This document shows, piece after piece, positions 26,122-34,487 of a stretch of 64,000 bases of DNA. The stretch is from RGIG3159 sp034927685 (GTDB lineage Bacteria; Bacillota; Clostridia; Oscillospirales; Oscillospiraceae), in the NCBI GenBank assembly GCA_034927685.1, contig JAYFPO010000008.1, positions 1-64,000 of the forward strand, written 5' to 3'. The translations under genes were made by a program, and so were the position numbers. The first letter of the stretch is position 1. The number at the start of each line of letters is the position of its first letter. The notes under the pieces were generated by a model. That model was not told the origin of the DNA. It searched no databases and saw nothing but the letters and a program-made list of their open reading frames with translations.

Positions 26122-26592
26122 ATGAAAAAGAACAATTGGTTCCAACTTCTTGTACTGGTATTTGCGACGGAGCTGGTCGGTGTGCTTGGAAGTTTGTTTT
26201 CCGGCAGCATAGGGCAAACCTACACGTCGTTTCTGAAACCGCCGTTGTCACCGCCGGGATGGCTATTCGGTATCGTATGGCCTGTGCTCTATCTTCTGAT
26301 GGGGATTGCAGTGTATCTCATTTACCAGTCGCCGCAAACACCGGAGCGCAAAGAAGCAATCGCTTTCTATTGGCTGCAGCTGTTTGTCAATTTTCTTTGG
26401 CCAATTGTATTTTTCCGTTTTGAGTGGTACTGGTTATCGGTCGCAATCATTCTGATCTTGGACCTTTTCGTCTTCATTACGACGGCATGGTTTTACAAGA
26501 TTGAAAAAGCGGCGGGGTACCTGATGATACCGTATCTGATTTGGATCCTATTCGCCACTTATTTGAATATCGCAATTGCAGTGCTAAACTAA
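26122..26592 (+). CDS. tspO: TspO/MBR family membrane protein
   Basis: A 156-residue protein with five transmembrane helices, the number typical of TspO. Conserved segments: the LKPPLSPPGWLFGIVWPVLY signature, FVNFLWPIVFFRFEWYWLSV and YLMIPYLIWILFATYLN, rich in tryptophan and aromatic residues that line the porphyrin pocket. TspO proteins bind porphyrins and cholesterol-like molecules and affect tetrapyrrole or stress signalling. ATG 26122 follows GGGGGTG. A hairpin (26603-26632) follows the stop. Confidence 0.92.
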   Translation: MKKNNWFQLLVLVFATELVGVLGSLFSGSIGQTYTSFLKPPLSPPGWLFGIVWPVLYLLMGIAVYLIYQSPQTPERKEAIAFYWLQLFVNFLWPIVFFRFEWYWLSVAIILILDLFVFITTAWFYKIEKAAGYLMIPYLIWILFATYLNIAIAVLN

Positions 26593-26602
26593 CGAAAAAA
26601 AT

Positions 26603-26632
26603 GGCGCACTAACTCAAACATGGTAGTGCGCC
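26603..26632 (+). terminator. Hairpin after tspO
   Basis: GGCGCACTA (26603-26611) pairs with 26624-26632, eleven bases after the stop. There is no strong T-run. Confidence 0.6.
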
Positions 26633-26796
26633 TTGCTCGATTTCCACTTCTGTTTTGCCACAGAATCGGCAGGCCTTTCGCGGAATGAGGAGGTACCCCT
26701 CCGCGTTTGAATCTCCGTCGCCCTATCCCGCTCCGGCTTTTGCGCCAGCTTCTTTTCCCGGCGCTTCTTCAGCCGGCTCCACCTGCCGGTCTTCGT

Positions 26797-27117
26797 TCAT
26801 TCCTTTGGCCTCAATACGCCCTCGATGACCACGTTGGCCGGCAACCGGAAGTCTATCCGCCCGTCGATGCAGAAGGACTTCCCGGCGTGGATGCACGCGC
26901 CACAGTCGTCCGGGTAGCCCTCGCAGGCATAGATCGTGTGGTACGCCGTGGGCTGAGACTGCCAGCAGTGGTAGCCGTCGCTGCTGCGGACAAACCGCAG
27001 ATTCTGCCGGTCGTTTGCCTCTATGGCGAACGCTCTCCCGCACGCCCAGCAGCGCAGCGACGCTTCGCCGCAGAATTTGCTGGTCATTCCGCAGATTGGA
27101 CATAGTACCTTGCGCAT
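26797..27117 (-). CDS. Zinc-ribbon protein of unknown function
   Basis: A 106-residue protein with two zinc-ribbon type CxxC pairs (LCPICG at the N terminus and RCWACG near residue 25) and further cysteines in CEGYPDDCGACIHAGKSFC. GGAGGAATGTG precedes ATG 27117. It stands alone on the minus strand between tspO and the zinc uptake operon. I do not recognise a named family; metal binding is likely from the cysteines. Confidence 0.65.
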   Translation of the reverse strand: MRKVLCPICGMTSKFCGEASLRCWACGRAFAIEANDRQNLRFVRSSDGYHCWQSQPTAYHTIYACEGYPDDCGACIHAGKSFCIDGRIDFRLPANVVIEGVLRPKE

Positions 27118-27440
27118 CACATTCCTCCGTTCAGGTGGAAATACCCTCGTCCTCATTGGCGGGCCGCTCATGGCGCACACGCCTCGTCTGTGGTCATCAC
27201 GCGGCCGCATCCGGAGAAACGTGTTTAAAAAAAGGATGCGCGGGGGGATTGCTCTCGCGCATCCTGGTATTTTTTTGAGAGCGCATCAGATCGGCTTCGC
27301 ACGCGCAAGTAAAACGGTCGATCTCGGTTTCTGAATTGCCTTCTGTCAAAATAATACCGGAATTTTCCGCGAAAAGCAAGCCAAAATGGCAAGGCTGCCC
27401 ACGCGATCCTGGCAATGGGGGCGTTCAGAGAACGCGCAGC
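27118..27440. other. Intergenic region without visible gene
   Basis: No frame with a ribosome binding site or recognisable product. It lies between the divergent zinc-ribbon gene and the Fur/Zur operon. Confidence 0.4.
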
Positions 27441-27496
27441 TTGACAACTGGTATTTGCGGTGTATAATCAAATATGCGACAAAATCGCAAATATTT
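27441..27496 (+). promoter_or_regulatory. Consensus promoter and AT-rich operator of the Fur/Zur operon
   Basis: TTGACA (27441-27446), 16-bp spacer, TATAAT (27463-27468). Directly downstream, AAATATGCGA and TCGCAAATATTT (27470-27496) form an imperfect inverted repeat suited to a Fur-family regulator at the start point. Confidence 0.75.
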
Positions 27497-27510
27497 TAGG
27501 CGGTGTTCGC

Positions 27511-27924
27511 ATGAAGGAATACGCAACCAAACAGCGAATGCTTCTGCTTTCCGTTTTTCAAGAGCACAGCGGAGAACCGCTCTCCATTGACGGAATTCTC
27601 GCACAGCTTCCTCCGGGTTCGCAGATCAGCCGCAGCGCCGTCTATCGCAACGTCGATAAACTGGCACAGGAGGGGATTCTGCGGAAAACGCTGTCGGAAG
27701 GCGGTCGGAAGACGCTGTATCACTATATCCGTTGTGAGGCGCACTGTGAGCGGCTTCATCTCCGGTGTGAAAAATGCGGGAAGGTTTTTCACCTGGAAAA
27801 CGAAGCGGACGAGGACACGCTGCAATCCATTTTGCAAAAGAACGGCTTTCGGCTTGACGAACAGGCAACCGTCTTGTCCGGCGTTTGTAAAGATTGCAAT
27901 GAGTGGGAAGAGGGACGTTCATGA
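27511..27924 (+). CDS. Fur-family metalloregulator (probably Zur-like)
   Basis: A 137-residue Fur protein: N-terminal winged helix (KQRMLLLSVFQEHSGEPLSI, SRSAVYRNVDKLAQEGILRK), then metal-binding residues HYIRCEAHCERLHLRCEKCG and a second CxxC in GVCKDCNE, giving the structural Cys4 zinc site. Its location as first gene before a zinc-type ABC operon argues for Zur rather than Fur or PerR. The ATG (27511) is preferred to upstream in-frame starts that lie in the promoter region. Its stop overlaps the start of the next gene (ATGA). Confidence 0.9.
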   Translation: MKEYATKQRMLLLSVFQEHSGEPLSIDGILAQLPPGSQISRSAVYRNVDKLAQEGILRKTLSEGGRKTLYHYIRCEAHCERLHLRCEKCGKVFHLENEADEDTLQSILQKNGFRLDEQATVLSGVCKDCNEWEEGRS

Positions 27925-28223
27925 AACTCAAAAAATGCAGAAGAATTGCGGCATTCGTTTGCTGCCTGCTGTTCTGCTTTGTCATGGCGTTCTCCGCCTT
28001 TTTTCTTGCTGCGGAAGCCGACCACGATTGTACCGGCGCGGATTGTCCCATCTGCGCGGAGATGCAGGTCTGCGCGAATCTGCTGCATACCGCGGCGCTT
28101 GTTGCGGCGGCCCTGGTTGTCTGCGCAATATTTCTCGCGTTTTCCGGCCTTTTGTCCTGTGCCTATGACGCCAAACTGGGCCCGTTTACGCTTGTTTCTC
28201 TGAAAATTAAGCTCTCCGATTGA
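27921..28223 (+). CDS. Small Cys-rich two-helix membrane protein
   Basis: A 100-residue protein with helices at about 8-32 and 54-80. The loop between them has DHDCTGADCPIC (34-45) and another Cys at 51, a potential metal-binding site facing outside. It overlaps the Fur/Zur gene by 4 bases, so it is translationally coupled to it. Similar proteins are, as far as I recall, found in zinc-uptake loci of Clostridia but lack a known role. A part in metal sensing or delivery is inference. Confidence 0.75.
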   Translation: MKLKKCRRIAAFVCCLLFCFVMAFSAFFLAAEADHDCTGADCPICAEMQVCANLLHTAALVAAALVVCAIFLAFSGLLSCAYDAKLGPFTLVSLKIKLSD

Positions 28224-28237
28224 TTTTTAAGCCTGAC

Positions 28238-28293
28238 GGCAAGGGAGTTCTGTGCCAGGTTTCGTTTGCCCGGCATGGCGGCCCTTGCCTTTT
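28238..28293 (+). terminator. Attenuator-like hairpin before znuA
   Basis: GGCAAGGG (28238-28245) pairs with CCCTTGCC (28282-28289), followed by TTTTG. It lies between the regulator pair and znuA, so it could lower or regulate read-through into the transporter genes. Confidence 0.55.
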
Positions 28294-28334
28294 GCTGCCT
28301 TTTTCAGAAACAAGAAGATTGGAGACTTCAATTT

Positions 28335-29309
28335 ATGAAAAGAAAATTTGCCGGCCTGCTGGCTTTTGTCATGCTGATGACCGCACTCACCGCCTGCGGC
28401 GCAAACGGGGCGCAGCCCGCCACAACCACCGCGGCAGACGCGAGCACCGACCGCCTCAGCATCGTTTGCACCAATTTCCCGGAATACGACTTTGTTCGCC
28501 AGATCGTCGGAGAGAAAGCCGACATTACGATGCTCCTGAAGCCCGGCGCGGAGAGCCATACTTATGAACCGACGCCGGAAGATATCATTACCATTCAAAA
28601 CAGCGACCTGTTTCTCTATGTCGGCGGAGATTCGGACGAGTGGGTGGAGGGCATCCTCGACTCCATGGATCAAAGCAAGATGCATCTGTTCAAGCTGATG
28701 GACTGTGTCGATCTCGTTGAGGAGGAACTGGCGGAGGGAATGCAGCCGGAGAAAGAAGACGCGAAAGCCGAAGAGGAACCGGAAATGGACGAACACGTCT
28801 GGACGTCTCCGGCCAACGCCATGAAAATTGTCCAAAAGTTGAGCGATGCGATCTGCACACTGGACGGCGCGGACAAAGAAACCTTCCAGTCGAATACGAC
28901 AGACTATCTCGCCGCGCTGCAAAAACTGGACGACGACTTTTGGGACGTGATCAACGGTGCGGAGCGCAAGGAGATCATTGTCGGAGACCGTTTCCCCTTC
29001 CGTTACTTCTGCGAGGAGTTTGGCCTGACCTATTATGCGGCGTTCCCCGGCTGCTCCACCGACACCGAGGCGGACGCATCCACCGTTGCGTTCCTGATCG
29101 ACAAGGTGAAGCAGGACGGAATTCCCGTCGTGTTCCACATTGAGCTTTCGAACGGGCAGATGTGCGATTCCATCTGCGAGGCCACGGGCGCAAAAAGCGA
29201 GCTGCTCAATGCCGTCCACAATGTCTCGGACAGCGATTTCAAAGCCGGCGTGACTTACATCGATTTGATGGAACACAATGTGGAAGTGCTGAAGGAGGCG
29301 CTGAACTGA
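28335..29309 (+). CDS. znuA: Metal ABC transporter substrate-binding lipoprotein (ZnuA/TroA-like)
   Basis: A 324-residue lipoprotein: signal peptide with lipobox LTAC (Cys21), then a cluster A-1/TroA fold. Likely metal ligands are His in ESHTYEPTPED, His in MDEHVWTSP and Glu/Asp near FHIELSNGQM. The loop between the first two ligands is very acidic (EEELAEGMQPEKEDAKAEEE) instead of His-rich as in typical ZnuA. It captures Zn or Mn for the ZnuBC transporter encoded next. The operon position behind a Fur/Zur-type gene favours zinc. Confidence 0.9.
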   Translation: MKRKFAGLLAFVMLMTALTACGANGAQPATTTAADASTDRLSIVCTNFPEYDFVRQIVGEKADITMLLKPGAESHTYEPTPEDIITIQNSDLFLYVGGDSDEWVEGILDSMDQSKMHLFKLMDCVDLVEEELAEGMQPEKEDAKAEEEPEMDEHVWTSPANAMKIVQKLSDAICTLDGADKETFQSNTTDYLAALQKLDDDFWDVINGAERKEIIVGDRFPFRYFCEEFGLTYYAAFPGCSTDTEADASTVAFLIDKVKQDGIPVVFHIELSNGQMCDSICEATGAKSELLNAVHNVSDSDFKAGVTYIDLMEHNVEVLKEALN

Positions 29310-29310
29310 G

Positions 29311-30021
29311 ATGAGTCTTCTCACCTGTCGGGACGTCTCCTTTTCCTACGAGGGGGCAACGGTCCTGTCCGACATCCGCTTTTCGGTGGAAGCCGGAGAC
29401 TATCTTTGCATCGTGGGAGAAAACGGAGCCGGAAAAAGTACGCTCCTGCGAGGGCTGCTGCACCTGAAAAAGCCTTCCTCCGGAGACATCCTGACAGGCG
29501 ACGGGCTCAAGCCGACGGAAATCGGCTATTTGCCGCAGCAGACGGCGGCACAGAAGGACTTCCCCGCCAGCGTGTGGGAGGTCGTCCTCTCCGGCCGGCT
29601 GAACGGCTGCGGCCTTCGTCCGTTTTATAATCGAGCGGACAAACAGGACGTACAGGAAAAACTGGCGTTGCTGGGGATTACCGAGCTGCGCCGCCGCTGT
29701 TACCGCGATCTCTCCGGCGGCCAGCAGCAGCGAGTGCTGCTGGCACGTGCCCTGTGCGCGACAAAAAAGCTCCTGCTGCTCGACGAGCCGGTGACCGGCC
29801 TTGACCCCGTGATGACAGCGGAGCTGTACCGTGTGATCGCGGACTTGAATCAAAAGCACGGCATCACGGTCGTCATGGTCTCCCACGACGTGCGCGGCGC
29901 GGTGGAGCAGGCCAATCACATTTTGCACCTTGGAAACCGCCAGCTGTTTTTCGGCAGCACTGCCGATTACCTGCAAAGCGACCTCGGCAGACGGTTTACG
30001 GGAGGAAACGCACCATGCTGA
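29311..30021 (+). CDS. znuC: Zinc/manganese ABC transporter ATPase
   Basis: A 236-residue ATPase with Walker A GENGAGKST, signature LSGGQQQRVLLARAL, Walker B LLLLDEPVTGLDP and the switch His in VSHDVRG. It follows znuA by one base and overlaps the permease gene by 7 bases. The family is the metal-ion ABC ATPases (ZnuC/MntB/AdcC). Confidence 0.93.
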   Translation: MSLLTCRDVSFSYEGATVLSDIRFSVEAGDYLCIVGENGAGKSTLLRGLLHLKKPSSGDILTGDGLKPTEIGYLPQQTAAQKDFPASVWEVVLSGRLNGCGLRPFYNRADKQDVQEKLALLGITELRRRCYRDLSGGQQQRVLLARALCATKKLLLLDEPVTGLDPVMTAELYRVIADLNQKHGITVVMVSHDVRGAVEQANHILHLGNRQLFFGSTADYLQSDLGRRFTGGNAPC

Positions 30022-30836
30022 ATACACTCATGCAGATGCTTTCCTATCCGTTCTTGGTGCGGGCGCTGATCGTTGGCTGTCTCGTCTCCCTGTGCGCCTC
30101 GCTTTTGGGGACAAGCCTTGTTTTGAAACGCTACTCCATGATTGGAGACGGCCTGTCCCATGTGGGATTTGCCGCGTTGGCGGTGGCCTACGCCGTGAAC
30201 GCCGCGCCGCTGGCTGTCTCGATTCCCGTCTGCATCGTCGCCGCGTTTTTCCTTTTGCAGATCAAGGACAGTTCCAAGATCAAGGGCGACGCCGCCACCG
30301 CCCTGTTGTGCAGCGGCGCGCTGGCCGTGGGCGTCATGACGGTGTCACTGACCACCGGCATGAACACGGACGTGTGCAACTATATGTTCGGCAGTATCCT
30401 GGCCATGAGCAAAAGCGATGTGGTTCTATCTGTCTGGCTCAGCGCCGCGGTGATGGTTTTGTACGTTTTGTTCTATCATCGCATCTTTGCCGTCACCTTT
30501 GACGAGACGTTTTCTTCGGCCACCGGCACCAGAACGAAGCTCTACAACATGATCATCGCGCTGCTCACCGCCGTCACGGTAGTGCTTGGCATGCGCATGA
30601 TGGGCACGCTGCTGATCTCCAGCTTGATCGTATTTCCATCGCTGACCGCCATGCGCCTGTGCCGGCAGTTTCGGGCGACGATTCTGGTTTCCGCAGCGCT
30701 GTCTCTCGTGTGCTTTTTAACCGGCATCACCATCTCCTATTTGCACTCGGTACCCACCGGTGCGTGTATCGTGGTGGTTGACATTCTGGTCTTCTTCCTC
30801 TTCGCGGGAATCGAAAAAATCAGGGAAAGGATGTGA
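30015..30836 (+). CDS. znuB: Zinc/manganese ABC transporter permease
   Basis: A 273-residue membrane protein with about eight helices of the ABC-3 family: SMIGDGLSHVGFAALA is the conserved N-terminal signature, and GMRMMGTLLISSLIVFPSLT lies near the coupling region. It overlaps znuC (7 bases) and is followed 5 bases later by a lipoprotein gene, completing the operon. Confidence 0.93.
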   Translation: MLNTLMQMLSYPFLVRALIVGCLVSLCASLLGTSLVLKRYSMIGDGLSHVGFAALAVAYAVNAAPLAVSIPVCIVAAFFLLQIKDSSKIKGDAATALLCSGALAVGVMTVSLTTGMNTDVCNYMFGSILAMSKSDVVLSVWLSAAVMVLYVLFYHRIFAVTFDETFSSATGTRTKLYNMIIALLTAVTVVLGMRMMGTLLISSLIVFPSLTAMRLCRQFRATILVSAALSLVCFLTGITISYLHSVPTGACIVVVDILVFFLFAGIEKIRERM

Positions 30837-30841
30837 GCAGT

Positions 30842-31480
30842 ATGAAGAAAAGCTTGCTCGTATTGCTTCTATGTGGTGCGTTGCTGTGGACCGCCGGATG
30901 CGGAAAAAGCACTGATGAGCACACCGCGCAGTCCACGGTCAGCGACACTACGTCGGTAAGCGAAAGCGACACTGTCCAGCAGACAGAAACCGCGCAGGAC
31001 AGCAGCGCCGCGGCTGCCGAAAGTTCCTCCCAGACGGAATATCCGCAGGAGGCCAGCGACGATTATCCCTATGACATCGATACGGACCGGGCAACGTTTG
31101 ATGCTTCGAAGATTGACATTGTTGTCGGCGACAAGCTTTATATGACGCAGATCAACGACTGGTATATGAATTTTGAGGATTACGCGGGAAAAACCGTGGA
31201 GATTGAAGGGTACTACATGGTGTATAACAGCTACACCTTTGTCGGCCGGAACGGGCCGACTTGTCCGTACTGCACTGGCGGATATGTGAATTTTGAATTC
31301 AAGTCGGATGAGGACCTCTCCGCGCTGGTTTCGGAGAGTTCCTGGATCAAGGTGACCGGCATCTTGCGCGAAGGCACCATGTATCCCGGTTCCGGTCAGG
31401 CGCCCCAGCCTTTCTGCTATATTGAGGCCATGAGCGTGGAAAAAATGGCCCAGGTGGGAATCGATACGATTACCGACTGA
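30842..31480 (+). CDS. Lipoprotein with DUF1980-like OB domain, zinc operon
   Basis: A 212-residue lipoprotein (lipobox around Cys20, LLWTAGC), a Ser/Thr/Glu-rich linker (about 22-75), then a beta domain with DYAGKTVEIEGYYMV, FVGRNGPTCPYCTGG and SSWIKVTGILREG. The G-x-E-G-y / R-x-x-x-x-C-C pattern resembles the C-terminal domain of DUF1980/YcgQ proteins, which occur with permeases in zinc-related loci. It is last in the Fur/Zur-znuACB operon and a good candidate for an extracytoplasmic zinc-handling protein (inference). Confidence 0.75.
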   Translation: MKKSLLVLLLCGALLWTAGCGKSTDEHTAQSTVSDTTSVSESDTVQQTETAQDSSAAAAESSSQTEYPQEASDDYPYDIDTDRATFDASKIDIVVGDKLYMTQINDWYMNFEDYAGKTVEIEGYYMVYNSYTFVGRNGPTCPYCTGGYVNFEFKSDEDLSALVSESSWIKVTGILREGTMYPGSGQAPQPFCYIEAMSVEKMAQVGIDTITD

Positions 31481-31488
31481 ACGAAAGA

Positions 31489-31519
31489 AAAGCCGTCCGA
31501 CGCATGGTCGGACGGCTTT
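31489..31519 (+). terminator. Terminator of the zinc operon
   Basis: A 13-bp perfect stem (31489-31501 with 31507-31519), nine bases after the stop. It faces the convergent NifX/Mrp operon. Confidence 0.85.
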
Positions 31520-31601
31520 CTGCGCGATGGCGGGGTGTTCTTTCTGCACTGCGGGGATTGACGACTCTCCCAAATGATAATTTTGTGGCGATGGCCCGGA
31601 A

Positions 31602-31979
31602 TCAGAGCGGTGATCCATGATGCCCGCCGCACTCGCTTTCGTAGGCGTGCTCATGGCAGACGGAGCCGGTGGATTTGAGCGCTCCACGGAGGTAAGACTC
31701 CACCGCGGCGCGAGCGTCTCCCTCGGCCCCGACAATGACCTCGATACCACGCTCGTTGAAGATATCCACCGCGCCGCCGCCCATGCCTCCGGCAATGATG
31801 ACGTTTACGCCCCGATCGCCCAGAAAGTTCGGCAGGAAGCCGGGCTTATGGCCTGGATTGGGGATGCTGGTCTCCGAAGCGATTGTTCCGTTTTCCGCTT
31901 CAAAGATCGTGAAGTTCTCACAGTGGCCGAAATGGCCGCCGATCTGTTTCCCCATACACGCAACTGCAATTTTCATCAT
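31602..31979 (-). CDS. NifX/NifB-type (dinitrogenase iron-molybdenum cofactor family) protein
   Basis: A 125-residue protein: MKIAVACMGKQIGGHFGHCE, ENGTIASETSIPNP and GVNVIIAGGMGGGAVDIFNE are the Nitro_FeMo-Co signature. The C-terminal tail carries additional Cys/His (CHEHAYESECGGHHG). In organisms without nitrogenase such proteins accompany Mrp/MinD ATPases and bind or carry iron-sulfur or Fe-Mo type clusters. It is last gene of the seven-gene minus operon that begins with DUF134. The start may be 31979 or 31976 (ATGATG). Confidence 0.9.
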   Translation of the reverse strand: MMKIAVACMGKQIGGHFGHCENFTIFEAENGTIASETSIPNPGHKPGFLPNFLGDRGVNVIIAGGMGGGAVDIFNERGIEVIVGAEGDARAAVESYLRGALKSTGSVCHEHAYESECGGHHGSPL

Positions 31980-31991
31980 TTGTTTCTCCTT

Positions 31992-32813
31992 TTATTTTGT
32001 TATCGTATGAAGCAGCTCATCGAGCCAGTTCCCTTCAAAAAGTTCGATCAGACCGGCGTCGCAGGCGGCCGCGAGCTTTGGATCAATGGGCAGGGTTGCC
32101 GTTGCCCTGATCTGATGCTTTTTGGCAATTTCGCCGATGTGACTTTCACCGAAGACATGAATTTCCCTGCCGCAGTCCGGGCAGACGACATAGCTCATAT
32201 TTTCCACAAGGCCCAGCACGGGAATCTTCATCATGCCCGCCATGCCCACCGCTTTCTCGACGATCATGCCCACCAGCTCCTGCGGCGAGGTTACGATTAC
32301 CACGCCGTCCACCGGGATGGACTGAAAGACCGTCAGCGGCACGTCGCCGGTTCCCGGCGGCAGATCGATGAACATCTCGTCTACATTGCCCCAGACGACG
32401 TCGGTCCAGAACTGCTTCACCGCGCCCGCGATGAGAGGGCCGCGCCAGATCACCGGGTCGGTTTCATGCTCCGTCAGCAAATTCAGGGACATGACGCGGA
32501 TGCCTGTTTTGGACGCCACAGGATAGAGTCCCGCATCCGTCCCCTCCGCGCGGGTGTGCAGGCCAAAGGCTTTCGGAATGGACGGGCCGGTGATATCGGC
32601 GTCCAGGATCGCCGCCTGATGGCCCTCCCGCTGGGCCATGACCGCCAGCAGCGAGGTAACGAGGCTCTTGCCCACGCCGCCCTTGCCGCTGACCACGCCG
32701 ATCACTCTTTTGATATGGCTACCCTCGTGCGGCTTCGCCAGCATACTTTCTTTGGTTCGTTCGCTGCATTCCTTGCCGCAGCTCTCGCAGTGGTGCGAGC
32801 ATGCTTCACTCAT
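31992..32813 (-). CDS. mrp: Mrp/NBP35-type iron-sulfur carrier ATPase
   Basis: A 273-residue P-loop ATPase with deviant Walker A SGKGGVGKS (42-50), DADITGPSIP, and a C-terminal CPDCG metal-binding pair. The short N-terminal region holds CSHHCESCGKEC, resembling the ferredoxin-like N terminus of Nbp35. This family carries and delivers Fe-S clusters. The position between an MBL-fold hydrolase and a NifX protein repeats the anaerobe cluster of the DUF134 locus. Confidence 0.92.
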   Translation of the reverse strand: MSEACSHHCESCGKECSERTKESMLAKPHEGSHIKRVIGVVSGKGGVGKSLVTSLLAVMAQREGHQAAILDADITGPSIPKAFGLHTRAEGTDAGLYPVASKTGIRVMSLNLLTEHETDPVIWRGPLIAGAVKQFWTDVVWGNVDEMFIDLPPGTGDVPLTVFQSIPVDGVVIVTSPQELVGMIVEKAVGMAGMMKIPVLGLVENMSYVVCPDCGREIHVFGESHIGEIAKKHQIRATATLPIDPKLAAACDAGLIELFEGNWLDELLHTITK

Positions 32814-32826
32814 GTTGCGTTCCTCC

Positions 32827-33618
32827 TCAAATCACCAGTTCCTGCCCACAGGGAAGGGAATGGAGATCGTCTTTCATCTGTGCCTTCAAATATTCATATT
32901 GCGCGCTGCCCGTACAGTGACAGGTATAGTAGATGGTACCGCGCCGCGCCAGTTCCCGCGCGGCAATGTCCAGAGCGGGTCTTCCGTCCCCCGCGGGGTC
33001 GAGCTTCATAAAATGAAAACCGCCCACCAGTACGTCCGGCGAGAACCATTCCACGAGATTCAGCACGCCTTTGTGGGAGCAGCCGCTGAGCAGCACGCGT
33101 CTGCCATTTTCGGTAAGGAGCAGGTACTGCTCATGGCGGAAATCCTCCGGCAGCAAAACGCCGCCGAGCCGCATGGCCAGACCGAATGGCTCCGCTTTGT
33201 GCATTTGTTCCCGCCCGTTGCAGGAAAACAGTTCAAGGCCTTCGTCCAGCTTCCGGTACTCGTCCGTGTAAACGAGCCGGGAATTCCCTTCGAGCTGTGG
33301 GTCAAGGCCGATGTCCTTGCCGGCGGCGTCGCGGTGTTCTTCAAAGGCATGCCGGCTCAGATAAACAGGCGCCTGATCGTTGATGGCGAGGAAGGTTTTC
33401 AGCCCGCCGCCGTGGTCGTAATGACCGTGGGAGAGAACGGCCAGATCGACTGCGGAAAGATCGACGTCCAGCTTTTTCGCATTTTCCGCGAAAGCCCCGG
33501 ACTGCCCGGTGTCGAACAGAATCTTATGCCCGCAGGCCTCAAGATAGAGGCTCAGGCCGTGCTCTGTCTGAAATCCGGGAAGTTCGGTCGTGTTCTCCAT
33601 CAGGACTTTTATTTTCAT
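32827..33618 (-). CDS. MBL-fold metallohydrolase
   Basis: A 263-residue metallo-beta-lactamase fold protein with SHGHYDHGGG as metal-binding motif, LSGCSHKGVLN as second His site and GGFHFMKL/YTCHCTGS near the end, matching the family typified by archaeal beta-lactamase-like phosphoesterases often paired with MinD-type ATPases. ATG 33618 overlaps the stop of the MinD gene (ATGA). Exact substrate unknown. Confidence 0.85.
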   Translation of the reverse strand: MKIKVLMENTTELPGFQTEHGLSLYLEACGHKILFDTGQSGAFAENAKKLDVDLSAVDLAVLSHGHYDHGGGLKTFLAINDQAPVYLSRHAFEEHRDAAGKDIGLDPQLEGNSRLVYTDEYRKLDEGLELFSCNGREQMHKAEPFGLAMRLGGVLLPEDFRHEQYLLLTENGRRVLLSGCSHKGVLNLVEWFSPDVLVGGFHFMKLDPAGDGRPALDIAARELARRGTIYYTCHCTGSAQYEYLKAQMKDDLHSLPCGQELVI

Positions 33619-34487
33619 GTTGCATCGCCTCCCAGCAGCGCCATCGTGTGCGCAAACACCTCCCGCAGCGCGCGGGAAGCGGGGCAATCGAGGTCGGCGA
33701 CGCTTTTTCCGGCGTTGATGGCGGCCGAAGCCTGCCTGTCATAGGGGACGCGGCCCACAAAGGGCACGTCGTACTCCTCGCAAAAGCGCTCGATCTTCTC
33801 CGCATTTTCCGGGCTTGCGTCCCACTTATTGACGCAGACGGCGGCTCTCGTGTCGAATATGGCTGCCGTTTTCAGGATTCGTTCCATGTCGCTGATGCCG
33901 GAAACGGATGGCTCCGCCACGATCAGGACGAAATCCACGCCGCTCATGGAGGCGATGACCGGGCAGCCGATGCCGGGTGAACCGTCGATGATCGCAAGGT
34001 CCTCGTTTGCGGCGGCATTTGTCAGCGCCAGCTTGACCTCCGACACCAGTTTGCCGGAGTTGCCGCGCCCCATTTTCAGCTCCGCCGTGGCAAATACGCC
34101 CGCGCCCTTGTAGAGCGTCACTTCTCCGGCGACGTCGTCCCGCAGCGATATCGCGCCATTCGGACAGACCGCCGCGCAGACGCCGCAGCCCTCGCAGGGG
34201 TACTCGCTGATCTCGCAGCGGTTTTCCACTGTTCGGACGGCGCCGAATCGGCAGACGTTTCTGCAAGCGCCGCAGCCGACGCATTTCTCCGGATCGATCA
34301 GCGCTTTCTGGGAACCGAGGTAGTCGGAGCGCTCCGGCTCGCCGCCGACGCCGGCCACCAGATGGAGATTCGGCGCGTCCACATCGCAGTCGGCGAGGGC
34401 ATGGGCATCCGCGAAGCGGATGAACGCGGCGGCGGCGGTGGTTTTGCCGGTGCCGCCCTTGCCGCTCAAAATGAGCAATTTTTTCAT
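33615..34487 (-). CDS. MinD-superfamily P-loop ATPase with inserted 2[4Fe-4S] ferredoxin domain (first)
   Basis: A 290-residue protein: N-terminal Walker A SGKGGTGKTT (8-17), then a ferredoxin insertion with CVGCGACRNVC and CEGCGVCAAVCP, then the rest of the ATPase fold with DGSPGIGCPVIAS and VNKWDAS. It belongs to the MinD-like ATPases with inserted ferredoxin domain (COG1149 type), of unproven role but linked to Fe-S or metallocofactor assembly. It overlaps both neighbours by 4 bases. A homologue follows immediately, so the pair may form a heterodimer. Confidence 0.92.
   Translation of the reverse strand: MKKLLILSGKGGTGKTTAAAAFIRFADAHALADCDVDAPNLHLVAGVGGEPERSDYLGSQKALIDPEKCVGCGACRNVCRFGAVRTVENRCEISEYPCEGCGVCAAVCPNGAISLRDDVAGEVTLYKGAGVFATAELKMGRGNSGKLVSEVKLALTNAAANEDLAIIDGSPGIGCPVIASMSGVDFVLIVAEPSVSGISDMERILKTAAIFDTRAAVCVNKWDASPENAEKIERFCEEYDVPFVGRVPYDRQASAAINAGKSVADLDCPASRALREVFAHTMALLGGDAT

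Noticed and set aside
28227..29324. 365-codon minus-strand frame
   Set aside because: Antisense shadow of znuA.
31617..33011. 464-codon plus-strand frame
   Set aside because: Antisense to the NifX, Mrp and MBL genes, without ribosome binding site or motif.
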